Source: Cercis canadensis (taxonomy: Eukaryota; Streptophyta; Magnoliopsida; Fabales; Fabaceae). From it: DNA of 64,000 nucleotides. The notes beneath the pieces were generated by a model that saw only the letters and a program-made list of their open reading frames with translations, had not been told where the DNA came from and searched no databases. Of the stretch, positions 37,010-48,811 are shown piece by piece; position 1 is the stretch's first letter; each line of letters begins with the position of its first letter. The stretch covers positions 1,234,786 through 1,298,785 of the forward strand of contig QAOA01002596.1 of assembly GCA_003255065.1 (NCBI GenBank). Direction: 5' to 3'. The translations under genes were made by a program, and so were the position numbers.

Positions 37010-37390
37010 ATTTTTATTAATCTCTCTTTTTAGTTTCTAGAAGTTGTAAAGTTCAAACCTTTTAAGTACTAAAAAGAGAGAGTTGATGGATTTATTATTG
37101 TTTAATCAAGTTTGAAGAGTATCATGACAATTTATTACTCTAGAGTCACTACTCTGTGTATTGGGGCATGTACTGCACTATATCAAATAATTTATGGATC
37201 TCATTTATATGAGAATAAGTTTATTTATTTATTTTCACGTTTCATTCCATATTCTCTATATCTTAAGTTAGAAAAATCTAGTTATTGATAAAATAAAAAT
37301 TGGTAGGACTTGATATAAAAAAATTCAAACCATGAGAATGAAAAAATAATAGGGACCCAATTTTTTTAGAGATTTGGAGTATATTTCTAT

Positions 37391-37617
37391 GGGAATTCTA
37401 TTATACTATATGAGTATGTCACATCACACTAACGTGGTAAACATCTATCACCAAAAGGTAATTTTTATATTTTATTGGATATAAAATATAATTTTATCAC
37501 ATTCTCTCAAACAAACATTAACATGAGATTGCCAATTACACATGTCATTTACACATTGACTATTTCTATGTGTTATAACATATCACATCATACCAAAAAT
37601 ATTTAAGAAACATCTAT
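37391..37617. mobile_element. MITE-like element, copy 2
   Basis: The left end gggaattctattatacta and the core aatttttatattttattgg match the reverse complement of the element at 5172-5384. The right end (atatttaagaaacatct) matches the other terminus (tctaagaaacctct). It lies about 370 bases downstream of the kinase relic and about 190 bases upstream of the PPR gene. Confidence 0.6.
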
Positions 37618-37809
37618 TTCTATCATTGTCAAAAATACAAATTGGAAAACCGCAATGGGCTTAATGTTTCATGGTTTTGGGTCTGAGTACATGAAGCCCA
37701 ATCGAGCCCATTAGAATATCGGTTAAAGAACCTTATCCAGCCCATAAATTTTCGATTTTAAACATGACGCGGGGCACTGCGTCTGCGTCTCCGGTGAAAG
37801 AAGCTGAAA

Positions 37810-40800
37810 ATGGAGATATCGATGCTTGGAGTTGGGTTGCAAAGTACAGTGTTCCCCCAATCACCCATATCTTCTCTGTTAATTCCTTCCGTGTCCCCTT
37901 CCTCATCAAGAGCCAGTAATTCCCAGCTGAGTTCAGTTCCGGTGACTCTCACCGGGGACCTAGCTCAAGCCAACACTGAACTACCTAGTAATAGAAATAC
38001 TATCAAATTTCAAAGGCGATACTCTAAATCCCACTCTGAAAGACAATCTGCCATGCTTGAAGTTCAGCAGTCTTCTGATTTGGACTCAGCTCTTTCAAGG
38101 TGCTAACTTTTTTTATTGTATTCATTTATGATAAGTGAATTTTTGTTTAGTTTGGAAAGCAAATATTAATCAAGGAGTGAATTCTTCTTGGGCTTGATAA
38201 AGGGTGTTATGAAATTATTCTAATCACAGAACTGGGTTTAAAAGAATGAAATGTAGTTTATTATGTTGAAGTATGGCAAAAGGTTGCCATTGCCAACTAA
38301 ATTAGTGGCAATGGAGTTGGTTTGAGTGGTTATTTAATGTTTTATGCAATAGAGCTAGCTTTCAGAAACTCTTACTTGAGAGTGTTAGTATTATCTCTGT
38401 CAGAGAACTTACCTGTTTTTTTTTTAATTTAGTTTGTGATGGCATTAAACTAACATGACGTGTAATCCTCCAGGGTAGGAGAAATGTTGAAAGCTCGAGA
38501 CTTAAATGCCATTTTATGCCACTTTGGGAAGCTGGACAGATTGCAGGATATCTCTAAGGTGCTTCTATTTGCAAACCATATATTATATATACTCTAGAAA
38601 GTTTGTCATCACTATGTTCTGTGACATCTCATAATTGGTTAAAAAACTGAAGTCATCGAAGGTAGTTGTTTTTCTTTTATACATTTTGTTAAAGAATATT
38701 AAGAAGGAGCCAAAAAAGGAGGGGGCGGGGGAGAAACAAGAAAATTATGAACAAGCACCAACACACACAGAAAATGCATGCATTCACATACATATCTACA
38801 GTGTAATTTTCCGTTCACGTAGTTTTTTTATAACTGCAATACCTAATCCAATGATTGCAGCTCTTTGTATGGATGCAAGAAAACAGGAAGCTTGATGCCT
38901 CATCTTATGTCAGTTACTTGAGGTTCATGGGGAATAAAATTGATGCTGCAAAGATGTTGGAATTACATGGTTGCATTCAAGATGAATCAACCAGGAACAA
39001 TGTCTATGTATGTAATTCTGTTCTCCGTAGTCTGATCAGGAAAGGCAAGTTTGATAGCAGCATTAAACTGTTTCAGAAGATGAAAGAAGATGGTCTAATA
39101 CCAGATGTTGTAACATATAGCACGGTATGTGAATTTAAATCTTAAGGGAGACTGTCTTAGCATCTGCGAACATGAGCTATTTGTAATATATGAAATTGCA
39201 TCCACTATCATTGAACTTATGGTGAGTTTCTGTTTAAAGGGAAGTTATCCACATATAGTCAAGAAAAGGGGACAGCCACCCAATCCGTAACATTACCAAA
39301 ACGGATCTTTATTAGAGTACTAAAACTTTGTTGGATGTAACTAGTATATTTCCACTACCTTTATTATTCTCAGCTTGTTTTCAAAATAAAGTTGTCATTT
39401 TTTAATTTTTTGGTACATGTGACTATATATACTTGGCAGTCATTGTTGTGTGATATGTGGAAGTGCTTTTTCAGAATTTAACCATGTTTAATGCTCATAT
39501 TTGTACAGCTTTAACTTAGGTTTTTATCTTTTATTTATTATTATTAGTGCTGCCATCCTTAGCTTCTTGCAGGTTGCATTAAAGTTAACCACGGATATCC
39601 TAAGGCACTGGAGCTGGTTCAGGAGCTGCAAAACAATAAGCTGCAGATGGATGATGTAATTTATGGGGCCCTTCTAGCTGTGTGTGCTTCCAATGGTAAA
39701 TGGGAAGAAGCAGACTGCTATTTCAAACAGATGAAGGATGAAGGTCACTCTCCAAATGTTTATCACTACAGCTCTTTGATCAATGCTTATTCAGTATGTG
39801 GAAACTATAAAAAGGCTGATGAGTTGATTCAAGATATGAAATCTGCAGGGTTAGTACCAAATAAGGTTTGTTTTCTATATTATTGATGACATTTAGGATG
39901 ATAGCTTTTGATAATTAGTATGCTCAAAATTAGCTATTTATAGCTCTACATAGTAGGCTGGTGAGTTGATTGCATCCTTTGTGAGCCCTTGGATTTCAAG
40001 GAGTAGCTGTTGCATTGTGTTAGCATGTTCTAGGAGAGATAATTGTTTTGGCTGTGAGTTAAACTATTGTAAGACAGTAAGAGATTTAGGATTTTAATGA
40101 AGTTAGGGTTAGACTTGCGTGAAGGACATATGCTGGAGATTAGATGAAGTGAAGGCATGTTTAAGATGCAATACCTTCAGGGATGATCTACGAAATAGGT
40201 ATGGGCAAGGTTTAACCTTTTGGTTACTTGATGCTCTTCTTCTTTACATGACAACACTCATTTAGTCCTCATAAAGAGAATTCCTCAAGATGAAATATAG
40301 CCAGTAAGAATGTGTTTGGTCCCTGATCACAGATATGGACATCTAATGCCACATTGCTGTTTGCTTCCATTCTTATTTTCTCTCATTGAAATGAAAATTC
40401 TTTTATTTGTATTCTCTGTGTTGCTTTATACATACGCATGAATAGCAAGCCTTCGCTAAATTAGACTCAAGTTAATATAATTAATATTTGCAGGTCATTT
40501 TGACAACCTTACTAAAGGTATATGTTAGAGGAGGTTTGTTTGATAAATCAAGGGAATTATTAGCTGAACTGGAATCTTTGGGCTATGCTGAAGAAGAGGT
40601 AATAAGACCCTCTCAAAATAATAAGGAATGGTTGTCTGCTTAATTTGTTTCGAAGAGGTTAATAAGTCATTTTGTAGATATTCACAGTATTTATACTTTG
40701 TCGATGCCCTGAAATTTATCTAATTATTTTTTTCTGTTTGTTTTTTTGAGAGGAATTTCATTATAAATATTTTTCTTTTCCTATTCCTTTCTCTCTTTAC

Positions 40801-43498
40801 TTCCTTGTTTGAAACTTGTGAATCTATATGCAGATGCCATACTGTCTATTGATGGATGGCCTTGCTAAGGCTGGACAATTGCATGAAGCGAAACTAATTT
40901 TTGATGAAATGACGAAAAAGAAAATAAAATCTGGTAAGTTTTCTTCCTGAGTTTGAGCATTAAAAAAAATATATATATCATTTCTTAAGCATCAAACATG
41001 AATTCTATAATTGGCCATTCTGAAGGCAGTAACTGCACCTCATGGATTTTTCTGCATCCCAACATACAGTACCATGTGAATCTATAATTTTCATGTGCCA
41101 AATATTTGTTTTGGATATATGATTCATCTGTCTAATGAGATTTTGATCCAATATGATTAAAAAAGTTCATTTCCATTGTATCTTCTTCTTCTTTTGGTGG
41201 TTAAGCATAGTTACTGAATTTTTTTTCTTCATATTTAATGGGTGATTAGGTCAATGAGATTTCTGTACTTGGATCTTCACAAGTAATTTTTGTAGCTTGT
41301 ATACTTTTGAATTCTAATGTTGGCCTATTTATTGAGGTTCCGCAGAAATCTCTGCTCTTGAAACTATAACAGATAGTTTTTCATTAGACTTAGCTGAGCT
41401 TTCTGTTTATATTCCTCATTTTGTGCTTTAGTTTTAGCAGTTGTACAAGCTGTGTTATAATGGATTTCAATCTTCCTTATGCTAGTACATTACAAATTTA
41501 ATTCCTACATGCAGATGGCTATGCTCACAGTATCATGATATCAGCATTTTGTCGAGGCAAGCTCTTTGAAGAGGCAAAGCAGTTGGCCAGAGAGTTTGAA
41601 TCTACCTATAAAAGATATGATTTGGTTATGATGAATACAATGCTCTGTGCTTACTGCAGAGCAGGTGAAATGGAAAGTGTGATGCAAACGCTAAGGAAAA
41701 TGGATGAATTGGCAATCAGTCCTGATTACAAGACTTTTCATATCCTAATCAGATATTTCTGCAAGGAAAAGATGTATCTATTAGCTTATCGAACCATGGA
41801 AGACATGCATAGTAAAGGTTATCAACCAGTGGAGGTATGATGCGTTAGCAATTTACCGATGCTAGTATAAAGTCTCCTTTGTATGTTTTAAGTTGTCTTC
41901 ATCAGCATTCAACAATAATCTGTCCTTCCATGCCTTTAATTTGTAATATAAGTCCATATCCATTATACTCTTCTGTGTCCTTGTCAGAGACTTTTGCACT
42001 TCCATGGCACTGAACTTTCAGCATGCTATTTCACATTTTTTTTCTGGTTACAAAGATCTCATTATTGATTTTGTTATGGATTTAATTTTGATCCACTGAT
42101 GATGTAAAGAGTTTCACATTGTCAGTGAACCATGTTTGGCCTGTGTTAAAATCTGTTAAAAACTTTGACTTCAGGTGAATATGCTAATAACTTGAATGAT
42201 GTGGCACTTCCTTGTCAACTGAAAGTGTATACAGTTTTACACTGATAGTGGATTTTATACAATTGGGCCCCTTACTGGAAAAAGTGGACATAAAGTTGCA
42301 GTTACAATGAAAAAAATGGAAGTTAAGGAAGGAAAAAAGATGAGGGAGGGATAAGAAACTAGAATGTGAATGTAAAGTTCTAATTACAGGATTCAAAGAC
42401 GCTCAGAATGCTTCATAAATGATTGCCTTTAATGTTGGCCTCCTGTTATCAGTTCAGTGACTAAATAAAATTTCTTACTCTTCTTTCTCTTTGTAGGAAC
42501 TCTGTTCCTCTTTGATGTTTGATCTTGGGAAGATAAAAGCTCATTCAGAGGCATTTTCTGTTTACAATATGTTGAAATATAGCAAGAGAACAATGTGCAA
42601 GGCACTTCATGAGAAGATTCTACACATTCTCCTTGCAGGAAAGCTTTTGAAAGATGCTTATGTAGTAGTCAAGGTATGATGCGTTTTTATAAATATATAA
42701 ATATCCATGTTTCTGTATTAAATCTCGGTTCTTCTGAAGAATCTTTTTTTTGACCAGGATAACTCAACATTTATTTCTCATACCGCCATCAACAAATTTG
42801 CAATTGCATTCATGAAGTCAGGTAATATCAACTTGATAAATGATGTTTTGAAGACTCTCCATGGTTGTGGCTACAAGATTGATCAGGTAAATAACATTGG
42901 TAGGATATTGGTTTAGGTATTTTTTTATTGGAAAGGGAATTGGTCCATGAGTTCATATCCTTAGCTTTATCTGCATAAAATACACCCAATGCTACTTTGG
43001 AACTTTTGACACAAGAAAGACATCAGTACAATGCAAAACCCAAATAAATTTAAATTGCTTAAGATCAGTTTATATTTTCTTTCAATAATTGACTTTCAGC
43101 CGACATTACATGACGTTTTTTAGGTAGTTGATCTGAGTACATATTTCGATCATCCGATCGAACTTTTTTTTTTTTTGGGAAATTAAGTTTAAAGTTTCTT
43201 AGAAAATTGGGAGCTAGGAATCCATATTTCCTTTGCCCCAGAAGTACTCATTCTGCTTCTTTTCTCATTTGATTTTACTCAGGATATTTTTCAGAGGGCT
43301 GTATCACGCTATATAGATCAGCCTGAAAAGAAGGATTTGCTTCTCCAATTGCTACAATGGATGGCAGGTCAAGGTTACATTGTCAATTCATCATCAAGAA
43401 ATCTAATCCTCAAGAATTCACACTTATTTGGTCGCCAGCTCATTGCTGAGGTTTTGTCCAAGCAACAAATGAGGTCAAAAGCACAAAAATCTCACTAG
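37810..43498 (+). CDS. EMB3103: P-class pentatricopeptide repeat protein, probably chloroplast (EMB3103-like)
   Basis: Ten exons (37810-38099, 38474-38558, 38861-39124, 39563-39865, 40494-40598, 40834-40933, 41515-41834, 42497-42673, 42758-42886, 43283-43498) join in frame to 662 residues. The first 90 residues are Ser-rich and poor in acidic residues, as in a plastid transit peptide. From about 145 there are roughly ten PPR units, for example CNSVLRSLIRKGKFDSSIKL, YHYSSLINAYSVCGNYKKAD and MNTMLCAYCRAGEMESVMQT. PPR proteins bind organelle RNA base by base and guide processing, stability or translation. From memory, length and sequence match Arabidopsis At1g10910 (about 664 residues), whose loss is embryo-lethal. 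Exon 4 must start at 39563, because the tempting AG ten bases later would shift the frame. Confidence 0.88.
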
Positions 43499-44039
43499 AT
43501 GAAGCATGCAAAATTTTGAGGATGAGGAGCTAGTCCTAGATATAATGCAACTTCATGTTTGTTACATTTATGCTGACAATTTGATGCTCCTTCATTTCCA
43601 GGCTCACTAGTACAACTTACACTACGACTTCATTTTTTTCACAGTCGAGTTTGACTCAAGAACATATGTACATATCAATTTGAATGATGAGATGTGTATA
43701 TGAACAGATGTATATGTATTTTTTTTTTCAATTGCCATAATGTTATCATTAATATTTATGGTTTAACTCCAACTTCACATGCCAGAGAAGTGCAGGCCTT
43801 AATTGGGCTGATTGAGATTGAGAAATCAAGTCTTGGAAGATGAAAATCCGTGAGTGAAAGAAGGAAATTTATAACTTTTTTTACAAAGTTACCTGCTTAT
43901 AGCCTGAAAATTTTGAGATCACTTATAAAGTTTCCAACTTTTCTTTTCTTTTCGATTGAGCTGCACTTGTCTGCATTCAAAATGAGAGGAAAGAATTTAA
44001 ATGGCAGTGAGTATATGAGGGGAGTGGTGGTACTTGGTT

Positions 44040-44666
44040 ATGAAGAGAAACAAGAGTTTGAAACAAGATAAAGATTGTGTTATGGGCATAAAGGAAATTG
44101 AAGAGCAGAAGAAAGTGGAAAATAAAAACTATTCTCAAAACGAGAATGGGCAAGGATCATATCCAAATCCACCACCAGGATTGCCAAAAGAATTTGAGCA
44201 GGAAATTATGAGGATGTGTGGAAAAACTAAAATCACGTTGGTTATTAAGAAGCGCTTGACTAAAATTGATTTAAAAGGGAATAATAATTGTATTTCCATA
44301 CCTTTCAGTCAAATCATTAATCCTTCTGAGTTTTTGAGAAAAGATGAGATAAAGCTGCTTGATAATCAAGAACCAATTTTGATTCCACTGATTCACAAAC
44401 TACTAAAGATAGAGGGAAAACTTGTGAAACAGTCTCAAATTATAGAGACTAGCATGAAATTCAGATAGTGGAATATGCCCAAGAACGATACCAAGAAAAA
44501 TTCTCAATATGTGTTGAGAACTAAATGAAAAGAGGTAGCTAAGCAAAATGTTCTCAAGGTTGGTGACAAAGTACAGATTTGGGCATTCAGGGGAATTGGA
44601 AACAAGTTTTGCATGGCTCTTGTCATAGTTGAGAGGGCAAAGGATGATACAAATCAGAAGGACTGA
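44040..44666 (+). pseudogene. B3-like (DUF313) DNA-binding domain pseudogene
   Basis: One reading frame from ATG 44040 to TGA 44666 (208 codons) contains the plant DUF313/B3-like pattern in order: PPPGLPKEFEQEIMRMCG, ITLVIKKRLTKIDL, ISIPFSQI, FLRKDEIKLL, a W-N-M-P-K block, QYVLRTK and a final VQIWAFRG..FCMALVIVE. The frame is interrupted by only two in-frame stops: TAG at 44466-44468 just before WNMPK, and TGA near 44528, where relatives have Trp (TK-W). Because no frameshift is present, decay appears recent, or the gene is still transcribed. Similar Arabidopsis genes occur in large, poorly characterised clusters. An N-terminal extension between 43850 and 44040 is possible but not supported. 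Confidence 0.72.
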
Positions 44667-45285
44667 GTGGGCAACTGATGATACAAAGCAGAATCAGTGA
44701 AGGACAGCAATTTTGTTCTAAGAAATTGTGCTAGAGAGTTAGAAAGTAAAACATCAGATTTTCTTGGTTTTTCTTTTGCCACGACAATTTTATGTTTACC
44801 GGACATGAAAGTTCACTTATTTGAGTTAATGATAGATTTCACTATTGTTAGTAGCGTAAATGCTAAAGCTTTGTGTTCTTTATTTGTAATTGTATTGCGG
44901 TGTATTCTATGAGTATTTTAGAAGTTTACAAACTGCTGTATCACTTTGTGATAAGCTGCTTTAGGGATACAGCTAGATAAGTGCTCCTAGATTTGATTAA
45001 GTAACAGATGGAGATACTGCATAAACCCTTCAATTAATAACCACATATTATATATCTTCCATGTTTATGATTCAGATACAAAAAAACTGTATGCATCTCT
45101 TGCTGGCCTTGCTTACTGGTTGACTTCCCTAGAGAACTAGCGCGTAGCATCTAACAGTAGCACCATCAATTTCCTTATATGTTAGTATCATAACTTAATG
45201 GATGCTTCAGTGCACAAAACTAAAACAGTTTTTTTAAGCAGCTTCCATTGATTTTTTATTGAAGACCTGAAAATGCTTCTTGGAC
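44667..45285. other. Intergenic region and 3' end of the KCS gene
   Basis: No gene is seen. The frame at 44697-44912 has no domain. The right part is the probable 3' untranslated region of the ketoacyl-CoA synthase on the minus strand. Confidence 0.5.
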
Positions 45286-46707
45286 CTACGACAATTCTTG
45301 ACAGTCAAACAGAGGCATCTGAACTGGATACAAATGGATTCTATCTGACCATGCACTTTTCACATTTGGATCAATATCAGAAATGCATTTCCAGACAGCA
45401 CTGTTACACTTGAAGCCACTTCCAAATGCAATTTGCCAAACTCTATCTCCTTTCCTTACTCTTCCTTTTGCCTCCAAATAGCTTAGCTCATACCAAACAG
45501 AAGAAGATGAGGTATTACCAAATCTATATAAAGTCATCCTTGAAGCTTCTCCATCTCCCTTCTGCAGCTGGAGACTATCCTCTATGGCATCTATTACTGC
45601 CTTGCCACCTGCATGTATGCAGAAATGCTCAAAAGCCTTCTTAAAATTTGGCACATAAGCTTCCTTTTGGTTCCCTGAAGCCCAGATCTTGCTGCAAATG
45701 ACTGACCAAACATAGCGAAGCTGCTCAGAGTATGGCAACACAAGAGGGCCTAGTTCTGTTATATTAATCTTCAATGATGAAGCAGCTACATGTAGAAGTG
45801 CGCGCGACAGGGAAACACCCACGACCCCAGCTTTATCAGGTTCCTGGTAAACAGATTGATATGCTTTGTGATTTGATCCCATGTGTGTTCTCACAAGATG
45901 CTGCAGCTTGTACTTTGCCATTTGCTTGTCTTGTTTTCTGTTAGACAGCAAAATGGCAGCTCCCCCCATCCGAAATAACGCATTGGCAAGAAGCTTGGAC
46001 TTATCATTACCTCTATAGCCATTGGGACTTATAGCTTCCATGCTTAGGACTAAAGCCAATGAGTTTTTGTGAACTCTTAGAAGATCTTTGGCCAAGCTTA
46101 TTGACAACAATCCTGCACTGCAACCCATTCCTCCAAGGCTAATGCTCTTTACATTGCTTCGGAATCCAAACTTGTTAATGATCATAGATGTTATGGATGG
46201 TGTGGGACAGAAAAGGCTACAATTTGAGACAATGATGTCAATGCTTTTAGGATTCACATTGTGTTTGGAAAGAAGATCTTTGACAATGGTGAAAAGAACC
46301 AATTCAATTTCTGCTTCACCTTTGTGCATAGAAGGATTAGGTGGGAGCTCATGAACTGATTCTGGCATACAAGCTTCACCTCCAAGACCTGATCTTTCCA
46401 ATACCTTCAACATGAAATTTGTTATTTCTGCATCAAAGTTGCATAATTCAAAATACTCGATGAAATGGGAGTGTGGAACCCGCAAGTTATCTGGAGGTAA
46501 ATAGCAAACATAGTCAACAAGGTACACACTTTTCGACCTGAAATAAAAACATAGAAATATGACAAGTAATGCTATCGCTGCTAAGGTCTGTGTCAGAGTG
46601 ATTGAGCCTGCAAAACTAGAAGATGGGTTTGAGAAAGATAAATATCGGGATTGAAGAGCATCCATTTTCATAAACTTAATGTGAACCATTATAACTTTAG
46701 TTTTCAT
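45286..46707 (-). CDS. KCS: 3-ketoacyl-CoA synthase (very-long-chain fatty acid elongase)
   Basis: This intronless frame encodes up to 473 residues. It belongs to the FAE1/KCS family, which condenses malonyl-CoA with long acyl-CoA in the ER as the first step of very-long-chain fatty acid elongation for waxes, suberin and sphingolipids. The catalytic triad is visible as Cys196 (GGMGCSAG), His365 (FCIHAGGKA) and Asn398 (RFGNTSSSS). The spacings of 169 and 33 match the family almost exactly. One clear membrane segment lies at about residues 36-57. The protein is shorter than most KCS (about 490-520) because it has a single N-terminal span and a short lead. In-frame ATGs at residues 1, 7, 13 and 15 make the start uncertain. 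MDALQSRY at residue 15 (46665) would give 459 residues and looks more natural. The subfamily was not resolved. Confidence 0.92.
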   Translation of the reverse strand: MKTKVIMVHIKFMKMDALQSRYLSFSNPSSSFAGSITLTQTLAAIALLVIFLCFYFRSKSVYLVDYVCYLPPDNLRVPHSHFIEYFELCNFDAEITNFMLKVLERSGLGGEACMPESVHELPPNPSMHKGEAEIELVLFTIVKDLLSKHNVNPKSIDIIVSNCSLFCPTPSITSMIINKFGFRSNVKSISLGGMGCSAGLLSISLAKDLLRVHKNSLALVLSMEAISPNGYRGNDKSKLLANALFRMGGAAILLSNRKQDKQMAKYKLQHLVRTHMGSNHKAYQSVYQEPDKAGVVGVSLSRALLHVAASSLKINITELGPLVLPYSEQLRYVWSVICSKIWASGNQKEAYVPNFKKAFEHFCIHAGGKAVIDAIEDSLQLQKGDGEASRMTLYRFGNTSSSSVWYELSYLEAKGRVRKGDRVWQIAFGSGFKCNSAVWKCISDIDPNVKSAWSDRIHLYPVQMPLFDCQELS

Positions 46708-47890
46708 ATATTAGCTAACATATAGGAAGAGAGAAGTTTCAGAATGCAATTAATCAGCATCTTTCATGCAAAGTCATATTCATGTTGTGTAGCCCAATTT
46801 TCGCAAAACCAAAAGTAGAGTATTTACTATCATAACATCTGTCTCTCCTCTTCCCTCTAAAAGGTTGTGTTCCGCGGGAAATGCAACCAAATTTTTGCTA
46901 ATCACATAGATTGTGTGACACAAACCATTTCAACAACCTTAACTTTGCATCAACCAACAGATTTTGTAAAACTAGGCTTGATAGCCGTACTTGTCTTAAA
47001 TATGCATCAAGTAAACAAGATAACCTATGTTGCTCACTTGCATGGATACTTCAAAATGGATGCGGTACTTGTTTCCGAGACATATCGAAAACTTAAAACT
47101 CGTACTAGAGGAAAAAACTCATATTCTTTTATTCTCTTCTCCCCCATTAGTTTTAATCTTTTACAAACTCAGCTCTCATTCTATTTTTTACTAAATTGAA
47201 AGAATATGACATGATTTGTAGGTTGAAGCTAGTTTTTTCAACTACTTATGAGGTAATTATATGATTTCAACTCCTATTAAAAAAAGAACTCCTCTTTGTT
47301 TTATATATATATATATATATACACATGAGTTAATACACCCGTACCTCANCATGAGTTGATACACCCGTACCTCACTTTTATGAAAAATTGCTATTCATGT
47401 GTTTTGTATCATACCAAATAAAAAACTCATACTAGTACCCATGTAACATAACAATCAAGTACTATAATGAGTTTTAATTGAAAAATATTTATCACGCCCA
47501 ATTTAAATTTATATTTTCTCATCATTGTAGGTCCAATTAAATTTGAGCCATTTACTAAAAAAAATTAGGTGGATCAAATCAAACCTGTACAGTGAAATTA
47601 ACCGAAGAGTGGTGAGCAAATGTAAAACGTGTTTCTAACACTTGTTATTCCATTAATCTTAGGATGAATCATGACTGAGTTTGTTTGACATGGGATATAC
47701 TTATATTGTCTGTAACAAAGGTACGAGGCGTCGTTTTGTGGACTTGTTGCTGAATCCCTAACGATATGACGTCCTTTGCTAAACGAGTCACTGATCAGAA
47801 GAGAGTAATCTAGGTACCTAACAAGGATCAATACCCATTCGCTTTAGAGCTCCAATTCTCACTGTGTTTGCCATCATCTTCTCCACTAAC
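46708..47890. other. Divergent intergenic region with a (TA)n tract and one unresolved base
   Basis: This lies between the KCS gene (-) and the dehydrogenase gene (+), so it should hold both promoters. A (TA)n run lies at about 47303-47322. The only N of the window is at 47349, between two near-identical 25-base direct repeats (gagtt.atacacccgtacct). The frame at 46867-47199 has no domain and is not called. Confidence 0.55.
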
Positions 47891-48811
47891 ATGGGAACTC
47901 CATACCCGAACCCCATAACTCGTGCTCAAACCCGCATAGGATGGATTGGCGTAGGCGTAATGGGTGCTGCCATGGCCTCTCGTCTTCTCTCTGCAGGCTA
48001 CTCCGTCACCATCTACGCTCGCAACCCATCAAAATCCCTTGCCTTGCAATCCCAAGGTGCCCATCTTTCCAATTCTCCAGCCCAAGTTGCTCAATCCAGC
48101 GACGTTGTGTTTACCATGGTAGGCCACCCATCAGATGTCCGATCAGTTGTCTTAGAACCAAACGGCGTTCTTTCTGGTCTAAGTCCCAACTGTGTCACTG
48201 TTGACATGACCAGCAGCCACCCTGATCTCGCTAGGGAGATATTCACAGCAGCTCGTGCCAAAGGGTCTTGGTCTGTGGATGCCCCTGTGTCTGGGGGTGA
48301 TATCGGTGCCAGAGATGGGAAATTGGCCATTTTTGCTGCTGGTGATGGTGGAGTAGTGAAGTGGCTAGAGCCCTTGTTCCAGATTATGGGGAAAGTTACC
48401 TATATGGGTCAAGCAGGATGTGGGCAGAGCTGCAAAATAGCCAATCAGATTACCATAGGAGCAAATTTGATTGGTTTGAGTGAAGGGTTGGTGTTTGCAG
48501 GGAGGGCAGGGTTGGATGTGAAGCAGTTTATGGATGCAATTAGAGGTGGGGCTGCCGGGTCCAATGCGCTGGAGTTATTCGGCGAGAGGATGATTCAAAG
48601 GGACTTCCGACCTGGCGGATTTGCAGAATATATGGTGAAGGATTTGGGAATGGGAGTGGATGTTGTGGAGAAAAGTGAGGATGACAAGACTGTGGTCTTG
48701 CCAGGGGCTTCATTGTGCAAGCAGCTGTTTTCTAGTATGGTAGCTAATGGGAATGGGAAGCTTGGCACTCAAGGTCTCATCTCTGTTATAGAAAAGATCA
48801 ATGGGAAATGA
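47891..48811 (+). CDS. 3-hydroxyisobutyrate dehydrogenase-like (beta-hydroxyacid dehydrogenase)
   Basis: This intronless frame encodes 306 residues from the ATG in MGTPYPNPIT. A longer frame begins at a GTG codon upstream and is not used. The NAD(P)-binding Rossmann motif is GWIGVGVMG (residues 17-25). The substrate-binding serine-glycine motif is DAPVSGG (130-136), and the catalytic lysine with its partner Asn is GQSCKIANQ (Lys182, Asn186). The C-terminal half is the all-helical dimerisation domain (from about 180). The family oxidises or reduces short 3-hydroxy acids or aldehydes (hydroxyisobutyrate, glyoxylate, succinic semialdehyde). The sequence resembles the Arabidopsis HIBADH-like 1-3 group more than true HIBADH or GLYR. 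No obvious targeting peptide is present, suggesting a cytosolic location. The substrate is not determinable from sequence. Confidence 0.9.
   Translation: MGTPYPNPITRAQTRIGWIGVGVMGAAMASRLLSAGYSVTIYARNPSKSLALQSQGAHLSNSPAQVAQSSDVVFTMVGHPSDVRSVVLEPNGVLSGLSPNCVTVDMTSSHPDLAREIFTAARAKGSWSVDAPVSGGDIGARDGKLAIFAAGDGGVVKWLEPLFQIMGKVTYMGQAGCGQSCKIANQITIGANLIGLSEGLVFAGRAGLDVKQFMDAIRGGAAGSNALELFGERMIQRDFRPGGFAEYMVKDLGMGVDVVEKSEDDKTVVLPGASLCKQLFSSMVANGNGKLGTQGLISVIEKINGK

Noticed and set aside
47864..47890. Nine-residue N-terminal extension of the dehydrogenase
   Set aside because: The extended frame starts at GTG. The ATG at 47891 is the natural start.
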